Origin: Luteibacter rhizovicinus DSM 16549
GTDB lineage: Bacteria > Pseudomonadota > Gammaproteobacteria > Xanthomonadales > Rhodanobacteraceae
Reading direction: 5' to 3'
DNA length: 64,000 nucleotides
Assembly: GCF_001887595.1 (NCBI RefSeq)
Contig: NZ_CP017480.1
Coordinates: 372,001-436,000, forward strand
The position numbers and the translations under genes were made by a program. Positions 46,109-56,638 of this stretch are shown piece after piece (position 1 is the stretch's first letter; every line of letters begins with the position of its first letter). A model generated the notes under the pieces. The model did no database searches. It was not told the origin of the DNA and worked only from the letters and a program-made list of their open reading frames with translations.

Positions 46109-46603
46109 TCACTGCATGATGAAGCTGGTGAAATAGACCGCGTCCACACCGGGACGGCCAATCTTTTCCTTGAGCACGCGCTGGATTTCGCCCAGCGCGG
46201 CGGCCTGCAGCTTCTGCTTGCCCTTCACGTCGGACAGCGACTTGATGTCCTGCGCGGAGAACAGCATCAGCAGCGCGTTACGGATCTCCGGATCGGCTTC
46301 CTTGGCCGCGGCGATGGCTTCCGGGTCGTGGGACATCACGTTGACGCCGACCTGCAGAAAACGTAGGGCGGTGTCGTCCTGGAAGTTAACGACGAAGGCC
46401 GGATCCAGCTGCAGATAAACGGCCGGCTTGGACTTGGCGATTTCCGCCGCGTCGCCCCCCGCCTTGCCGTGACCGCCCTTCATCAGGACGTAGCCACCCG
46501 CGCCGCCGGCAACGAGCACGACCAGCGCGGCGATGAGCACGAGTCCGCCCTTGCCCTTTTTCTTGGGAGCGCCTTCGGCGGGATCTTTGGGTGCTGCAGC
46601 CAT
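46109..46603 (-). CDS. fliL: FliL, basal-body associated protein
   Basis: 164 residues. A Lys-rich cytosolic start (PKKKGKGG) precedes one transmembrane helix (LVLIAALVVLVAGGAGGYVL) and a periplasmic stomatin-like domain with VYLQLDPAFVVNFQDD, RFLQVGVNVMSHD and a final VYFTSFIMQ. It supports stator function. First gene of a long operon with an excellent sigma-54 site 63-78 bp upstream. Confidence 0.94.
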   Translation of the reverse strand: MAAAPKDPAEGAPKKKGKGGLVLIAALVVLVAGGAGGYVLMKGGHGKAGGDAAEIAKSKPAVYLQLDPAFVVNFQDDTALRFLQVGVNVMSHDPEAIAAAKEADPEIRNALLMLFSAQDIKSLSDVKGKQKLQAAALGEIQRVLKEKIGRPGVDAVYFTSFIMQ

Positions 46604-46665
46604 GCGTGGAACCTCTGGAATGCGAATACGTAGATGGTCTTGCCCGTGGGGCTTACGGGTATTGT

Positions 46666-46681
46666 TGCAAGCGACGTGCCA
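46666..46681 (-). promoter_or_regulatory. Sigma-54 promoter of the fliL operon
   Basis: On the minus strand TGGCACG-TCGC-TTGCA, a full match to the RpoN consensus TGGCACG-N4-TTGCW, with GG and GC ten bases apart. The predicted transcription start is near 46655, giving a leader of about 50 nt before fliL. It is expected to depend on FleQ. Confidence 0.92.
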
Positions 46682-46801
46682 TCTGCGTCATCCGTATCCC
46701 GGATGGAAAGATGGCGCTGTGACGTGGTTCTCGATGCGACAGGGATGGCAGTGAGCGAGGCGATAATTTGACGCCTGCCGACATCCCGTCACCGAACGGC
46801 G

Positions 46802-47944
46802 TCACGCCACCTCGTCGACCAGGCTGCGGGAAACACGTGAGGTCGCGACCACGTCGGTTGCTGCCTTGTCGTCGGCCATGGCCGCGCCCTGCCCGCCCGG
46901 TCCATTGCCCTGCCCCGGATTCTGTCCCGGATCGCGCTGGCCGACATTGGTCTCGCCCAGGGACAAGCCGTGGTGGGCAAGCATGGTGTCGAGCTGCGAC
47001 AACGTCTGCTGCACGGCATGCACGGCTGCCGGGTGCTGGGCGAGGATGGCCACGTTGACCTTCCCGCCATCCATGCTCACGTGGACATCCATGCTGCCGA
47101 GCTCTTCCGGATGCAGCTTGATGCGTGCCGACTTGACGTCGCCCGAGCCCATCCACGCGATCTGCTCACCCAGCTCCTGGCCGAACTGCGGCGATGTGGC
47201 GGCCTGCGTGGCCTGGACCTGCACGGCGGGAGCGGCCACGCCATTCATGGCCGGCGCGTGCATCAGGGGCATGGGGCTGGTCTTCGCCAGATCGATCGCC
47301 GGCGCATCGTCCTTGCTCGCCGGCAGATCGCCACCCTGGGCGGCGAGCAGGCTGGCGAAAGGCGAGGCGGTAGCTGCCGCAACGGGTGCCGCTGCCGGCA
47401 TGGCGTCCATGGCAGGCAGGCCCGTAGACGCATCGTCCTTCGCGGCAACCGTCGTGTTCGCTGCGGCGCCTGCACCGGGTGTCGGAGCCGCACCGGCCAT
47501 CGCACCCAGGGCATCGCCCAGCTTGCCGACCGCCGTCGTCGCCACAGCGACGGCCTTTCCTGCCAGCTCGCCAACCTTCGGCGGCACGCCGATCAAAGCG
47601 AGCACGCTGGTGGCAAGCGATGTGTCGCCATCGGTCGTATCGTCTTTCTTCGTTGTGTCGTCGTCGGGCTTCTTATCAGACGCCTGCGCCGACGTCGGCT
47701 TGTCGGGGCCTGCATCCTTCGCCGCGGACGAACTGCTGGACGTTGTCGAACCCTGGTCCGACGACGAGTCCTTGGTCTTGCGCGCATCGGCATGCGCCGC
47801 GTCCATTGCCGCGTCGAAGCGCTTGTTCGACGCCGTGTCGTCATTCGCCTTGCCGGGAACCGACGAAGCGGCAGCGCCGGCGACGGGCGATGCGGCGGGG
47901 GTAACCGGGCGGGCGACATTGAGGGCAAGCGTGGCGTTGTTCAT
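46802..47944 (-). CDS. fliK: FliK, hook-length control protein
   Basis: 380 residues. A long low-complexity region rich in Ala, Asp, Lys and Thr (about 1-275) acts as the ruler. The C-terminal FlgD/hook-binding domain has the family motif ARIKLHPEELGSMDVHVSMD and continues to LAHHGLSLGETNVGQRD. The ATG at 47944 is chosen; upstream codons are Pro/Arg-rich and not conserved. It ends a fliE-to-fliK series before the fliL promoter. Confidence 0.92.
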   Translation of the reverse strand: MNNATLALNVARPVTPAASPVAGAAASSVPGKANDDTASNKRFDAAMDAAHADARKTKDSSSDQGSTTSSSSSAAKDAGPDKPTSAQASDKKPDDDTTKKDDTTDGDTSLATSVLALIGVPPKVGELAGKAVAVATTAVGKLGDALGAMAGAAPTPGAGAAANTTVAAKDDASTGLPAMDAMPAAAPVAAATASPFASLLAAQGGDLPASKDDAPAIDLAKTSPMPLMHAPAMNGVAAPAVQVQATQAATSPQFGQELGEQIAWMGSGDVKSARIKLHPEELGSMDVHVSMDGGKVNVAILAQHPAAVHAVQQTLSQLDTMLAHHGLSLGETNVGQRDPGQNPGQGNGPGGQGAAMADDKAATDVVATSRVSRSLVDEVA

Positions 47945-47993
47945 GCGGAGTACTCGATGAGGTCGTTCGGGAGGCGGCGGACGCACGCAGGCG

Positions 47994-48428
47994 TCATGCC
48001 TCGCTCCGGGGATTTCGGCGGTATTGCGAGCGTTCGTCAGCCTGCGCCTGCTCGCGGCGATCGTCCGACTTGCGCTCCTGCTCGCGATACTTCGTGGTCA
48101 CCGAGTCCAGCGCCTTCGCGCGGCCCCGTGCGTCGGTCCACAAGCCACGCGCGTGCTCCAGCGCCTGCTCGCGACGCTGTACCTCGCCCAGCTGCTGGAC
48201 GATGGCCATGTCGATCTTCTGCAGGAACTGCTGGCGATTGAGCAGGGCGGCGATGCCGATGCCGTCGGGCATCTCGGCGTATTCGTTACGGTATCGGCGC
48301 AGCTCGACGAGTTGATGCTCGGCATCGGCCAGGGCACGCTGCTGCGTGGCGAGCACACGCACCGCGTCCTCGGCCTTCTCTTCGGCGAGATCGACGACGG
48401 GTTGCAGGCGGTCGGCACGGGAGGGCAT
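47994..48428 (-). CDS. fliJ: FliJ, export apparatus coiled-coil protein
   Basis: 144 residues, almost entirely helical coiled coil (DRLQPVVDLAEEKAEDAVRV at the start and highly charged C-terminus). It is the central stalk of the export ATPase complex and connects FliI to FlhA. The start overlaps the fliI stop (TGATG). Confidence 0.9.
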   Translation of the reverse strand: MPSRADRLQPVVDLAEEKAEDAVRVLATQQRALADAEHQLVELRRYRNEYAEMPDGIGIAALLNRQQFLQKIDMAIVQQLGEVQRREQALEHARGLWTDARGRAKALDSVTTKYREQERKSDDRREQAQADERSQYRRNPRSEA

Positions 48429-49789
48429 CAGCCGGCCTTCGTCGTGTCAGCGAGGCCGGATTCGGCGTCGGCGAGATTCACCGGCTCGTCGGTTTCCTGC
48501 TGCAGGAAGGCCGACAGCCGCGGGTAGAGTGCGATGGCTTCGTCCGTGCGCGGGTCGCTGCCTTTCTGGTACGCGCCCACCGCGATGAGGTCGCGCTGCT
48601 GACGGTAGGCCGAATAGACCTGGCGGAACCGCTGGGCGGAGCGCATGTGTTCCTTGCTGACCACGGCCGGCATCACGCGGCTGATCGATGCCTCGATATC
48701 GATGGCCGGGTAGTGCCCCGCCTCGGCAAGGTCGCGCGACAGCACGATGTGGCCGTCGAGAATGGCGCGGGCGGCGTCGGCGATCGGATCATGCCGGTAG
48801 TCGTCACCCTCGGTAAGCACGGTGTAGAAAGCCGTGATGGACCCTCGACCCTCGGCGTCGTTGCCGGCGCGCTCGACGAGCGCGGGAAGCATCGCGAACA
48901 CGGAGGGTGGGTAGCCCTTGGTGGCCGGCGGCTCGCCGATGGCCAGTGCAATCTCGCGCTGTGCCTGGGCATAGCGTGTGAGCGAGTCCATCAGCAGGAG
49001 AACGCGCAGGCCCTGGTCACGAAAATGTTCGGCCACTGCCGTGGCGACTTGCGCCCCACGCAGTCGGCTCAACGGCGGCGCATCCGCCGGCGCGGCGACG
49101 ACCACGGCACGGCGACGCCCTTCTTCGCCCAGCGTGTGATCGACGAATTCCTTGACCTCACGACCGCGCTCACCGATCAGGCCGACCACAACGACATCGG
49201 CGTCGGTAAAGCGGGTCATCATGCCCATCAGCGTGGACTTACCCACGCCCGAGCCGGCGAACAGACCGATACGCTGGCCACGACCGACGGTGAGTAGCGA
49301 ATTGATCGCCCGGACGCCAACATCGAGCGGCGTGTCGATCGGACGACGCATCATGGGATTGATCGGATCGCGGCGCAGGGGCGCGCGTTCCCGGGCCAGC
49401 AGCGGGCCCAGGCCATCGAGCGGCGCGCCATCGGGACCGATGACACGACCCAGCAGCGAGTCGCCCACCGGGACACCGGAGACGGCGGCCACCGGCGTCA
49501 CGCGCGCATTGGGCAGCACGCCATGCATTTCACCCGTGGGCATCAGCAGCAGACGTCCATCGGAAAAGCCGACCACCTCGGTTTCGAGCTGCCTGCCGTC
49601 GGCACCGGCGACCATGCAACGGGCGCCAACGGGCGCCTCGCAGCCGACGGCTTCGAGCGTGAGGCCAACGACCCGGCGCAACTTGCCCTCCGCCTGCAGC
49701 GGCCGCACGCGCTCGGCGTTCGCACGCTGGGCGGCGAGCGATTCGCGCCAGTGCGCGATGCGGGCGGCGGTGTGGCTATCGGCACTCAC
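48428..49789 (-). CDS. fliI: FliI, flagellar export ATPase
   Basis: 453 residues, F1-beta-like hexameric ATPase. Walker A is [17 protein letters not shown], Walker B region [20 protein letters not shown] and the T3SS-ATPase signature [20 protein letters not shown]. It unfolds and delivers export substrates. It begins with GTG overlapping the fliH stop. Confidence 0.96.
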   Translation of the reverse strand: MSADSHTAARIAHWRESLAAQRANAERVRPLQAEGKLRRVVGLTLEAVGCEAPVGARCMVAGADGRQLETEVVGFSDGRLLLMPTGEMHGVLPNARVTPVAAVSGVPVGDSLLGRVIGPDGAPLDGLGPLLARERAPLRRDPINPMMRRPIDTPLDVGVRAINSLLTVGRGQRIGLFAGSGVGKSTLMGMMTRFTDADVVVVGLIGERGREVKEFVDHTLGEEGRRRAVVVAAPADAPPLSRLRGAQVATAVAEHFRDQGLRVLLLMDSLTRYAQAQREIALAIGEPPATKGYPPSVFAMLPALVERAGNDAEGRGSITAFYTVLTEGDDYRHDPIADAARAILDGHIVLSRDLAEAGHYPAIDIEASISRVMPAVVSKEHMRSAQRFRQVYSAYRQQRDLIAVGAYQKGSDPRTDEAIALYPRLSAFLQQETDEPVNLADAESGLADTTKAG

Positions 49790-50427
49790 GAGGGATCGAC
49801 CTGCCCTTCGAGCACGCTGTCGATCACCGCCGCCAGGCGCGTGCGGACGCGCGCATCGAGTCGTGACTGCTCGCTCTCCAGGCGCACGTCGCCGCGCTCC
49901 AGAGTGGCATCGTCGACGACGCTGCCTTCATGGTCGACGCCGACGCGATGCTCGCGAACGAGCGCCGCATCGGCGGGATGGAGGTGGATCTTGAGGTGAC
50001 GCGAGGCCGCTGGCAGCGCATCGACCGCCTGGCGGACGACGTCGAGGATTTTTTCCGGCTGCGTGGCGATTTCATAACCCAGCACGCGCTCGGCGATGAC
50101 GGTCGCCAACACGGCGAGGTCACCGGCGACATCATGATCCAGCTCGGCGAACGGACGCTCGACCGCGGCGAACAAGGCATCCAGACGAGCCACCTGCTCG
50201 GCAAGCTCGCGCCGGGCCATCGCACGGCCCTCGGCGAGTCCGCCATTGAAGCCTTCTTCGCGCGCCTGGCGTTCGATCGCCTCGATCTCGGCAACGGTCG
50301 GCCGATGCGGGCCTTCGTCCTCGACTTCCGCACGCGCAACATGGGGATCCGGGCCACCGACGACAGGCAACTCCCAGCGTTCGAACTGGTCGACGCGTTC
50401 GCGGGCGAGGATCGAGGTAAGGCTCAT
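49786..50427 (-). CDS. fliH: FliH, regulator of the export ATPase
   Basis: 213 residues. The central region [20 protein letters not shown] contains the glycine-spaced repeats typical of FliH, and the C-terminal part resembles the ATPase delta/b stalk ([20 protein letters not shown]). It binds FliI and the C-ring. It overlaps fliG (TGATG) and fliI. Confidence 0.93.
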   Translation of the reverse strand: MSLTSILARERVDQFERWELPVVGGPDPHVARAEVEDEGPHRPTVAEIEAIERQAREEGFNGGLAEGRAMARRELAEQVARLDALFAAVERPFAELDHDVAGDLAVLATVIAERVLGYEIATQPEKILDVVRQAVDALPAASRHLKIHLHPADAALVREHRVGVDHEGSVVDDATLERGDVRLESEQSRLDARVRTRLAAVIDSVLEGQVDPS

Positions 50428-51440
50428 CAGACGAATTCTTCCCCGCCACCGGCGAGATTGATCTGGCCCGCATCAGCGAGACGCCGCGCCGTGGCCAGGA
50501 CTTCCTTCTGCGCCGCATCGACCTCGGAGAGCCGAACCGGACCCTTGACCTCGAGGTCGTCGCGCAGCATGTCGGCGGCGCGCTTGGACATGTTGGCGAA
50601 AATCTTCTCTCGAATGGCCGTCTCCGCACCCTTGAGGGCGGTGATCAGGCGTGCCGAAGGGACCTCGCGCAGCAGCGTCTGCATGCTGCGGTCGTCGAGA
50701 TCGGCGAGGTCGTCGAAGACGAACATCAGCTCTTCGATGCGCTCGCCGAGGCCGGTGTCGATGCCGCGGATCGAGGCCATCAGCTCGGCTTCGCGCGAGG
50801 TTTCCATCGCGTTGAGGATGTCCGCCGCGGCCTTGAGGCCACCGACGCTGGCCGACTTCAGCTTGTTGGAGTTGCCGGAGAACTGGCGTTCCATGATTTC
50901 GTCCAGCTCGTTCAGCGCATGCGGCTGCACGCCATCGAGCGTGGCGATGCGCATGACGACGTCGCTGCGCGTACGTGCCGGCAGGTAACCGATCACTTCG
51001 GCGGCCTGGTCGGCCTCGAGGTGGGCCATCACCAGCGCGATGATCTGCGGATGCTCCTGGCCGATCATCTCGGCAATGGCGCGGCTTTCCATCCACTTCA
51101 GCGATTCCAGGCCCTTGCTGCTACGGCCCAGGAGGATGCGGTCGATAAGACCGCCTGCCTTGTTCTCGCCCAGCGCGTTGACGAGGATGCGGCGGATGTA
51201 TTCCTCGGTGCCCACGCCGATCGACGTGTGCTGGCCGACATCTTCCTGCAGCTTGGTCAGGACGGTTTCGACCTGCTCCTTGGAAACGTTCTTCAAAGCG
51301 GCCATGGCCGTGCCGACGGCCTGGACGTCGCGTGCACCGAGGTGCTTGAGAATCGAGGCAGCGTCTTCCTCACCCAGGGTAAGGAGCAGGATCGCTGCCC
51401 GCTGCGCGCCCGTGAGCGCGTCTTTCGGTTCAAGCGCCAT
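50427..51440 (-). CDS. fliG: FliG, C-ring motor protein
   Basis: 337 residues. The N-domain begins TGAQRAAILLLTLGEEDAAS; the middle domain has EHPQIIALVMAHLEADQAAE; the C-terminal torque domain has FVFDDLADLDDRSMQTLLRE with the charged residues that meet the stator. It overlaps fliF by 11 bp. Confidence 0.97.
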   Translation of the reverse strand: MALEPKDALTGAQRAAILLLTLGEEDAASILKHLGARDVQAVGTAMAALKNVSKEQVETVLTKLQEDVGQHTSIGVGTEEYIRRILVNALGENKAGGLIDRILLGRSSKGLESLKWMESRAIAEMIGQEHPQIIALVMAHLEADQAAEVIGYLPARTRSDVVMRIATLDGVQPHALNELDEIMERQFSGNSNKLKSASVGGLKAAADILNAMETSREAELMASIRGIDTGLGERIEELMFVFDDLADLDDRSMQTLLREVPSARLITALKGAETAIREKIFANMSKRAADMLRDDLEVKGPVRLSEVDAAQKEVLATARRLADAGQINLAGGGEEFV

Positions 51441-53142
51441 CGTCGGATACCCAGCTCTTCACGACTTGCGCAACCTGTTTGGGATTCTCGGCAGCCATGC
51501 GCTTGGCCAGGCCGACCTTCTGTTCGTAAGCCAGCAGCGCGGGCGAGCCCAGCTGCGGCGATGTGCTCACCCGATCCGGCGTCATGTCGTCATCGTCGAC
51601 CATGACCGACACCGTCGGCATGGGACCGGCCAGCGCCACGTTGTTCATCATCATCGGTGCCGGCTTGAGCAGACCCTTGAGGATGGGACGCAGGACGAAG
51701 AAACCGACGATCAGGGCGATCATCACGCCGAGACCCTGCTTGATCAGGTCGAGCATGCCCGGACGCTCCCAGAACGGCGTCGACTGCGGCTCTTCATCGG
51801 CGATGGCGCCATGGAAGGCTTCGTTGATCACGCTGACGCTGTCGCCGCGCGCGGCACTGAAGCCGACGGCGTTCTTGGTGAGCTCGGTCAGGCGGGACAA
51901 TTCTTCGGGCGTGAACGCCACGCTCTTGTTCTTGCCGTCCTTGTCCGGCACCTGCTTGTTGTCGACGACCACGGCGACGGACAAGCGTGCGACCTTGCCG
52001 GCAGGATCGGTGACATGGCTGACGGTGCGATCGAGTTCGTAGTTGCGCGTGGCGCTCTGCGTCTGCTGTGTCGGCGTCTGCGCCGTCTGCGTGGCGGCAT
52101 TCTGGCCCTGGCCGGGCTTGGCGCCGGCGCCCGCAGCAGGATTGGCGGCGGTCGCGTTCGCTCCGGTGTTCGGCGGCTGATTGCTCAGCGCACCCGGTAC
52201 GCCACCGTTGTTGGCGGCATCCGTACGCGTTTCGCTGTTGGTCTGCTCGCTGCGCAGCGCCGGGTTATCGTGATTGAACGTTTCGCTGGCCTTCTCGGTC
52301 TGCGAGAAATCGAGGTCGGCGAAGACCTGGGCGCGTACCTTGCCGGCACCCACGAGCGGCGTCAGCAGGTCTTCGACGCGCTGCGTATAAGTGGCTTCGA
52401 TACGGTTGGAAAGGCGCAGACGGCTGTCACCGATGGCAGACGCACTGTCGGGGTCACTCACGGTCAGCAAATTGCCACCCTGGTCGATCACCGACACCTG
52501 GCGCGTATCGAGATCCGGCACGCTGGCGGCCACCAGATGCACGATGGCGGCGACCTGGCCCTGGTCGAGCTGGCGCCCCGGATAGAGCGAGACGACCACC
52601 GACGCACTCGCCGGCTTGTTGTCACGGACGAAGGCGGAAGGCTTGGGCAGCGCGAGGTGGACACGCGCCGCACGGATCGACTGCAGGCCGGCGATCGTGC
52701 TGGAAAGATCGTTCTCGAGCATGGACTGGTAGCGCGATCGCTCGGCCATGTCGCTCATGCCGAACGGCGAGTCGGCCTGGGGCACGGCGCTCGCCGCACT
52801 GCCCTGCGGCAGACCCTGGCCGGCGAGCTTGAGGCGCACGCCAGCCACGTCGGCGGCGGGCACGAAGATGGAGCTGCCGTCGTTGCTGAGCGTGTACGGC
52901 GTATTGCCTGCCTGCAGTGCCTGGGTCACGGCGGCGGCGTCTTTCTGTTCGAGGCCGCCATAGAGGAGGCCATAGTTCGGCGCGCGCGACCACATCACCG
53001 CGGCGATACCGATCGCGACCGCGCCAGCGATGCCCGCGAGCATGAAGAGCTGTCGCGCCGCCGGCGTCTGCGCCAGCGACTTCAACGAGTCCATGCGCTT
53101 GCCGTCGTTGTTGTCCGTGGTGGCTACGCCGTTATCTGCCAT
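51430..53142 (-). CDS. fliF: FliF, MS-ring protein
   Basis: 570 residues. One transmembrane helix near residue 30 (LFMLAGIAGAVAIGIAAVMW) and one near residue 455 flank the periplasmic ring-building motifs (NYGLLYGGLEQKDAAAVTQA, RVHLALPKPSAFVRD, SASVVVSLYPG). The C-terminal tail binds FliG. It lies 36 bp after fliE. Confidence 0.97.
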   Translation of the reverse strand: MADNGVATTDNNDGKRMDSLKSLAQTPAARQLFMLAGIAGAVAIGIAAVMWSRAPNYGLLYGGLEQKDAAAVTQALQAGNTPYTLSNDGSSIFVPAADVAGVRLKLAGQGLPQGSAASAVPQADSPFGMSDMAERSRYQSMLENDLSSTIAGLQSIRAARVHLALPKPSAFVRDNKPASASVVVSLYPGRQLDQGQVAAIVHLVAASVPDLDTRQVSVIDQGGNLLTVSDPDSASAIGDSRLRLSNRIEATYTQRVEDLLTPLVGAGKVRAQVFADLDFSQTEKASETFNHDNPALRSEQTNSETRTDAANNGGVPGALSNQPPNTGANATAANPAAGAGAKPGQGQNAATQTAQTPTQQTQSATRNYELDRTVSHVTDPAGKVARLSVAVVVDNKQVPDKDGKNKSVAFTPEELSRLTELTKNAVGFSAARGDSVSVINEAFHGAIADEEPQSTPFWERPGMLDLIKQGLGVMIALIVGFFVLRPILKGLLKPAPMMMNNVALAGPMPTVSVMVDDDDMTPDRVSTSPQLGSPALLAYEQKVGLAKRMAAENPKQVAQVVKSWVSDDGA

Positions 53143-53178
53143 GGTTCGACTTCAGTCCTTTTGGGAGACGCATGTCGC

Positions 53179-53508
53179 TTAGAGCGACATGTTCATGATT
53201 TCTTTGTAGGCATCGACCATCTTGTTGCGCACTTCAGTCATGGCGCGGAACGAGAGGTCGGCTTTTTGACCCTGGATCATCACCTGCGCCAGATCGATGC
53301 CGGGATCCCCACGTTCGAACCCCGCTGCCATCTGGCCGGCCTTCTCCTGGGTCTTGGCCACGCCGTCGATGGACTGCTTGAGCAGGTCACCGAACGAACT
53401 CTTCCCGGCGCCTGCCGCCTCGCCCACGCCGCGCAGGGCGGGCATCTCGGTCTGCGCGCTGATGCGGCGCATCTGGAGCAGGAGGCTGTTGACATCGATC
53501 GTGGTCAT
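53179..53508 (-). CDS. fliE: FliE, MS-ring/rod junction protein
   Basis: 109 residues. Conserved C-terminal part: IDLAQVMIQGQKADLSFRAM followed by EVRNKMVDAYKEIMNMSL. The ATG at 53508 fits; earlier in-frame codons are Arg-rich and not conserved. First gene of the fliEFGHIJK unit, directly behind a sigma-54 site. Confidence 0.95.
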   Translation of the reverse strand: MTTIDVNSLLLQMRRISAQTEMPALRGVGEAAGAGKSSFGDLLKQSIDGVAKTQEKAGQMAAGFERGDPGIDLAQVMIQGQKADLSFRAMTEVRNKMVDAYKEIMNMSL

Positions 53509-53546
53509 GACGGTTTTCCAACGCGTTATCGGCTTAATGACACTCG

Positions 53547-53564
53547 ATGCACGAGCTATGCCAA
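53547..53564 (-). promoter_or_regulatory. Sigma-54 promoter of the fliE operon
   Basis: Minus strand TTGGCATAGCTCGTGCAT: GG and GC exactly ten bases apart, matching TGGCA and TGCA of the RpoN consensus. It sits in the 82-bp gap between fleQ and fliE, about 40 bp before the ATG. Confidence 0.8.
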
Positions 53565-53590
53565 CCGAACGCGATCCACGCCGTGGGCAA

Positions 53591-55012
<1,422 letters not shown>

Positions 55013-55302
55013 CTGAAATACCTCACGTTGCGTGTGATCGAAGTGCCGGAGCAGGGTTCGCGGTGGAATCCCGTCGGCTTCGTTGCAAGGTATCAATCAA
55101 GGAGCGTGCCAACGTCGGAATTCCGGCGCCTCGCGGCAAGAACTCACGCTATATGGCGGTGTCGCCCGCCGTGAAGAAAACCTTTTCGGCAGGTCGAGGG
55201 CATGTGAAGAGGCAGCGGCACGTCAAGCCTGACAACACGCGTCACGAATGTGACGCAGGGCGCCACGCGACGTTAAGACGTCACGTGACGTAAAAGGTCA
55301 CT
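55013..55302. promoter_or_regulatory. fleQ leader with GTCAC palindromes and a defective sigma-54-like site
   Basis: 290 bp between the pilZ-like stop and fleQ. It holds GCGTCAC-GAAT-GTGACGC (55239-55256), the perfect palindrome ACGTCACGTGACGT (55278-55291) and another GTCAC at 55297. Closer to fleQ, at 55096-55111, the minus strand reads TGGCACG-CTCC-TTGAT, a sigma-54 pattern with GA instead of the invariant GC at -12. No gene was seen. Confidence 0.5.
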
Positions 55303-55878
55303 TCAACCTTCCGAGGGTTCTTGCGGTCGGGCGTGCGCCCTCGCCTCGGCCACCTGGCGCCGGTGCTGGCGGAAAACCAGGCGCTCGATGCCATCGCGAA
55401 CCGGCTCGGAGAGCCCCTCGAAACCCAGGAAACCCTTGCCGTCGGTCGGCCCGGCGAGGCGGACAGCCGGCAGTTCCAAAGGCAGAGCCCGGCAGGCGTC
55501 AAAGTGGATCTTCAGCAAGGCGGTCTGGCCCACGGGCGGCAATCCATCCCAGGGCAGGACGGCCCCGGAGGCATTGAAGCGAAGGGCGATACGCGGCGGC
55601 AGGCCGGATTGGGGCAGGAGCAGCCGGTTGACGATCTCCATGAGCACATTGAGCTTGGCATCCAGCCGGGCCACTTCCTGGGTCAGCGGACTATCGTCTT
55701 CGCTGATATCGCTGCGGCGGTCCATCAGGGCCGAGACGGCGACCAGGACGCTGGCGTTACGGTCGTTGATCAGGGCCAGGGCGGCCGCATCGGGACGTGG
55801 ACCCGGTTCGCAGGTCGCATGGAAGCGGGCGTCCCAGGCGACGCGTTCGGAAAATGCCAGCCAGCCTTCGTCACTCAT
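55303..55878 (-). CDS. Non-canonical PilZ-like flagellar protein
   Basis: 191 residues. An N-terminal helical half includes a heptad-like stretch (LTQEVARLDAKLNVLMEIVN); the C-terminal half resembles a PilZ barrel with the fragment LRFNASGAVLPWD. The RxxxR motif needed for c-di-GMP binding was not seen, so it may oligomerise rather than sense the nucleotide. Xanthomonas has a comparable helix-plus-PilZ protein in its flagellar cluster; equivalence is inferred. It lies between the fliT-like gene and fleQ. Confidence 0.7.
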   Translation of the reverse strand: MSDEGWLAFSERVAWDARFHATCEPGPRPDAAALALINDRNASVLVAVSALMDRRSDISEDDSPLTQEVARLDAKLNVLMEIVNRLLLPQSGLPPRIALRFNASGAVLPWDGLPPVGQTALLKIHFDACRALPLELPAVRLAGPTDGKGFLGFEGLSEPVRDGIERLVFRQHRRQVAEARAHARPQEPSEG

Positions 55879-55906
55879 GCGCCCGCCCCTGCCAGAGATA
55901 CGTCGG

Positions 55907-56203
55907 TCAGAACGAACTATACGCGGCGACGGCCCGGCGCACGCGCCGGGAGGCGTCCCATGCGGCGGCGGCCTCGTCGCGCGCGGCAGACACCAGATCC
56001 TTGATCAGGCCGTCGGTCAACATGATCGCCTTGAGCGATTCGAGGGATTCCGGCGTGTCGCGCATGCTGCCGCTGCGGATCACCGGCTCGCGCTCGGCCT
56101 CCAGGGCAGCCAGTTGGTCCCACTCGCTTTCACTCGCCGCCGCGTGCATCGCCTCGGTCAGCGTAAGTACCCGGTCGAGATCGCACCAGACCGTGTCGTT
56201 CAC
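55907..56203 (-). CDS. Small helical FliT-like protein
   Basis: 98 residues, predicted to be entirely helical (VLTLTEAMHAAASESEWDQL, ESLKAIMLTDGLIKDLVSAA). Size, helicity and position right after fliS (4-bp overlap) fit FliT-type chaperones of FliD, but sequence similarity is too weak to be sure. It may regulate export or FlhDC-like factors in other species; no such claim is made here. Confidence 0.65.
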   Translation of the reverse strand: MNDTVWCDLDRVLTLTEAMHAAASESEWDQLAALEAEREPVIRSGSMRDTPESLESLKAIMLTDGLIKDLVSAARDEAAAAWDASRRVRRAVAAYSSF

Positions 56204-56616
56204 GCGCCGGTCCCGGCGACCTGGCGGGCTTCCACCGGAATGGCCACCCAGCTTTCGCGAATCTGGCCAAGCAGGTTGCTGACTTCGTCCAGGGCGCTGA
56301 TGTCGTTATGGACATTGGCGTGGAGCAACCGGCGGCTCATATAGTCGTACAGGCTGTCGAGCTGACCGACCAGCGGCGTCTTCACGTTATGGTTCAGGCC
56401 CGCCTGCAGCGCACCGACTATTTCAATCGACTTGGAGATCGCCTCGCCCTTGCCGGCGATGTTGCCGTTGACCGTGCAACCGCGTGCGAAGCGGATGCGC
56501 TCAAGTGCGCCGTCCATGAGCATGGTGACCAGACCGTGTGGATCGGCCGTTTCGACGCCGCCGCCGGTACGAACCTGCTGGTAAGCGCCAGCGCCTTGGG
56601 AATATCCGAGTGCCAT
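56200..56616 (-). CDS. fliS: FliS, flagellin export chaperone
   Basis: 138 residues, four-helix bundle. Typical segments are YQQVRTGGGVETADPHGLVT, LMDGALERIRFARG and LYDYMSRRLLHANVHND. It binds the C-terminus of FliC and keeps it unfolded for export. It lies 22 bp after fliD in the fliD-fliS-fliT-pilZ unit. Confidence 0.95.
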   Translation of the reverse strand: MALGYSQGAGAYQQVRTGGGVETADPHGLVTMLMDGALERIRFARGCTVNGNIAGKGEAISKSIEIVGALQAGLNHNVKTPLVGQLDSLYDYMSRRLLHANVHNDISALDEVSNLLGQIRESWVAIPVEARQVAGTGA

Positions 56617-56638
56617 GTGTGTGTCCTGAGGTGTCCGG

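Noticed and set aside
53526..53533. GCCGATAA on the minus strand before fliE as a FliA -10 box
   Set aside because: No TAAAGTTT-like -35 at the required 11-base spacing; the sigma-54 site nearby is the better explanation.
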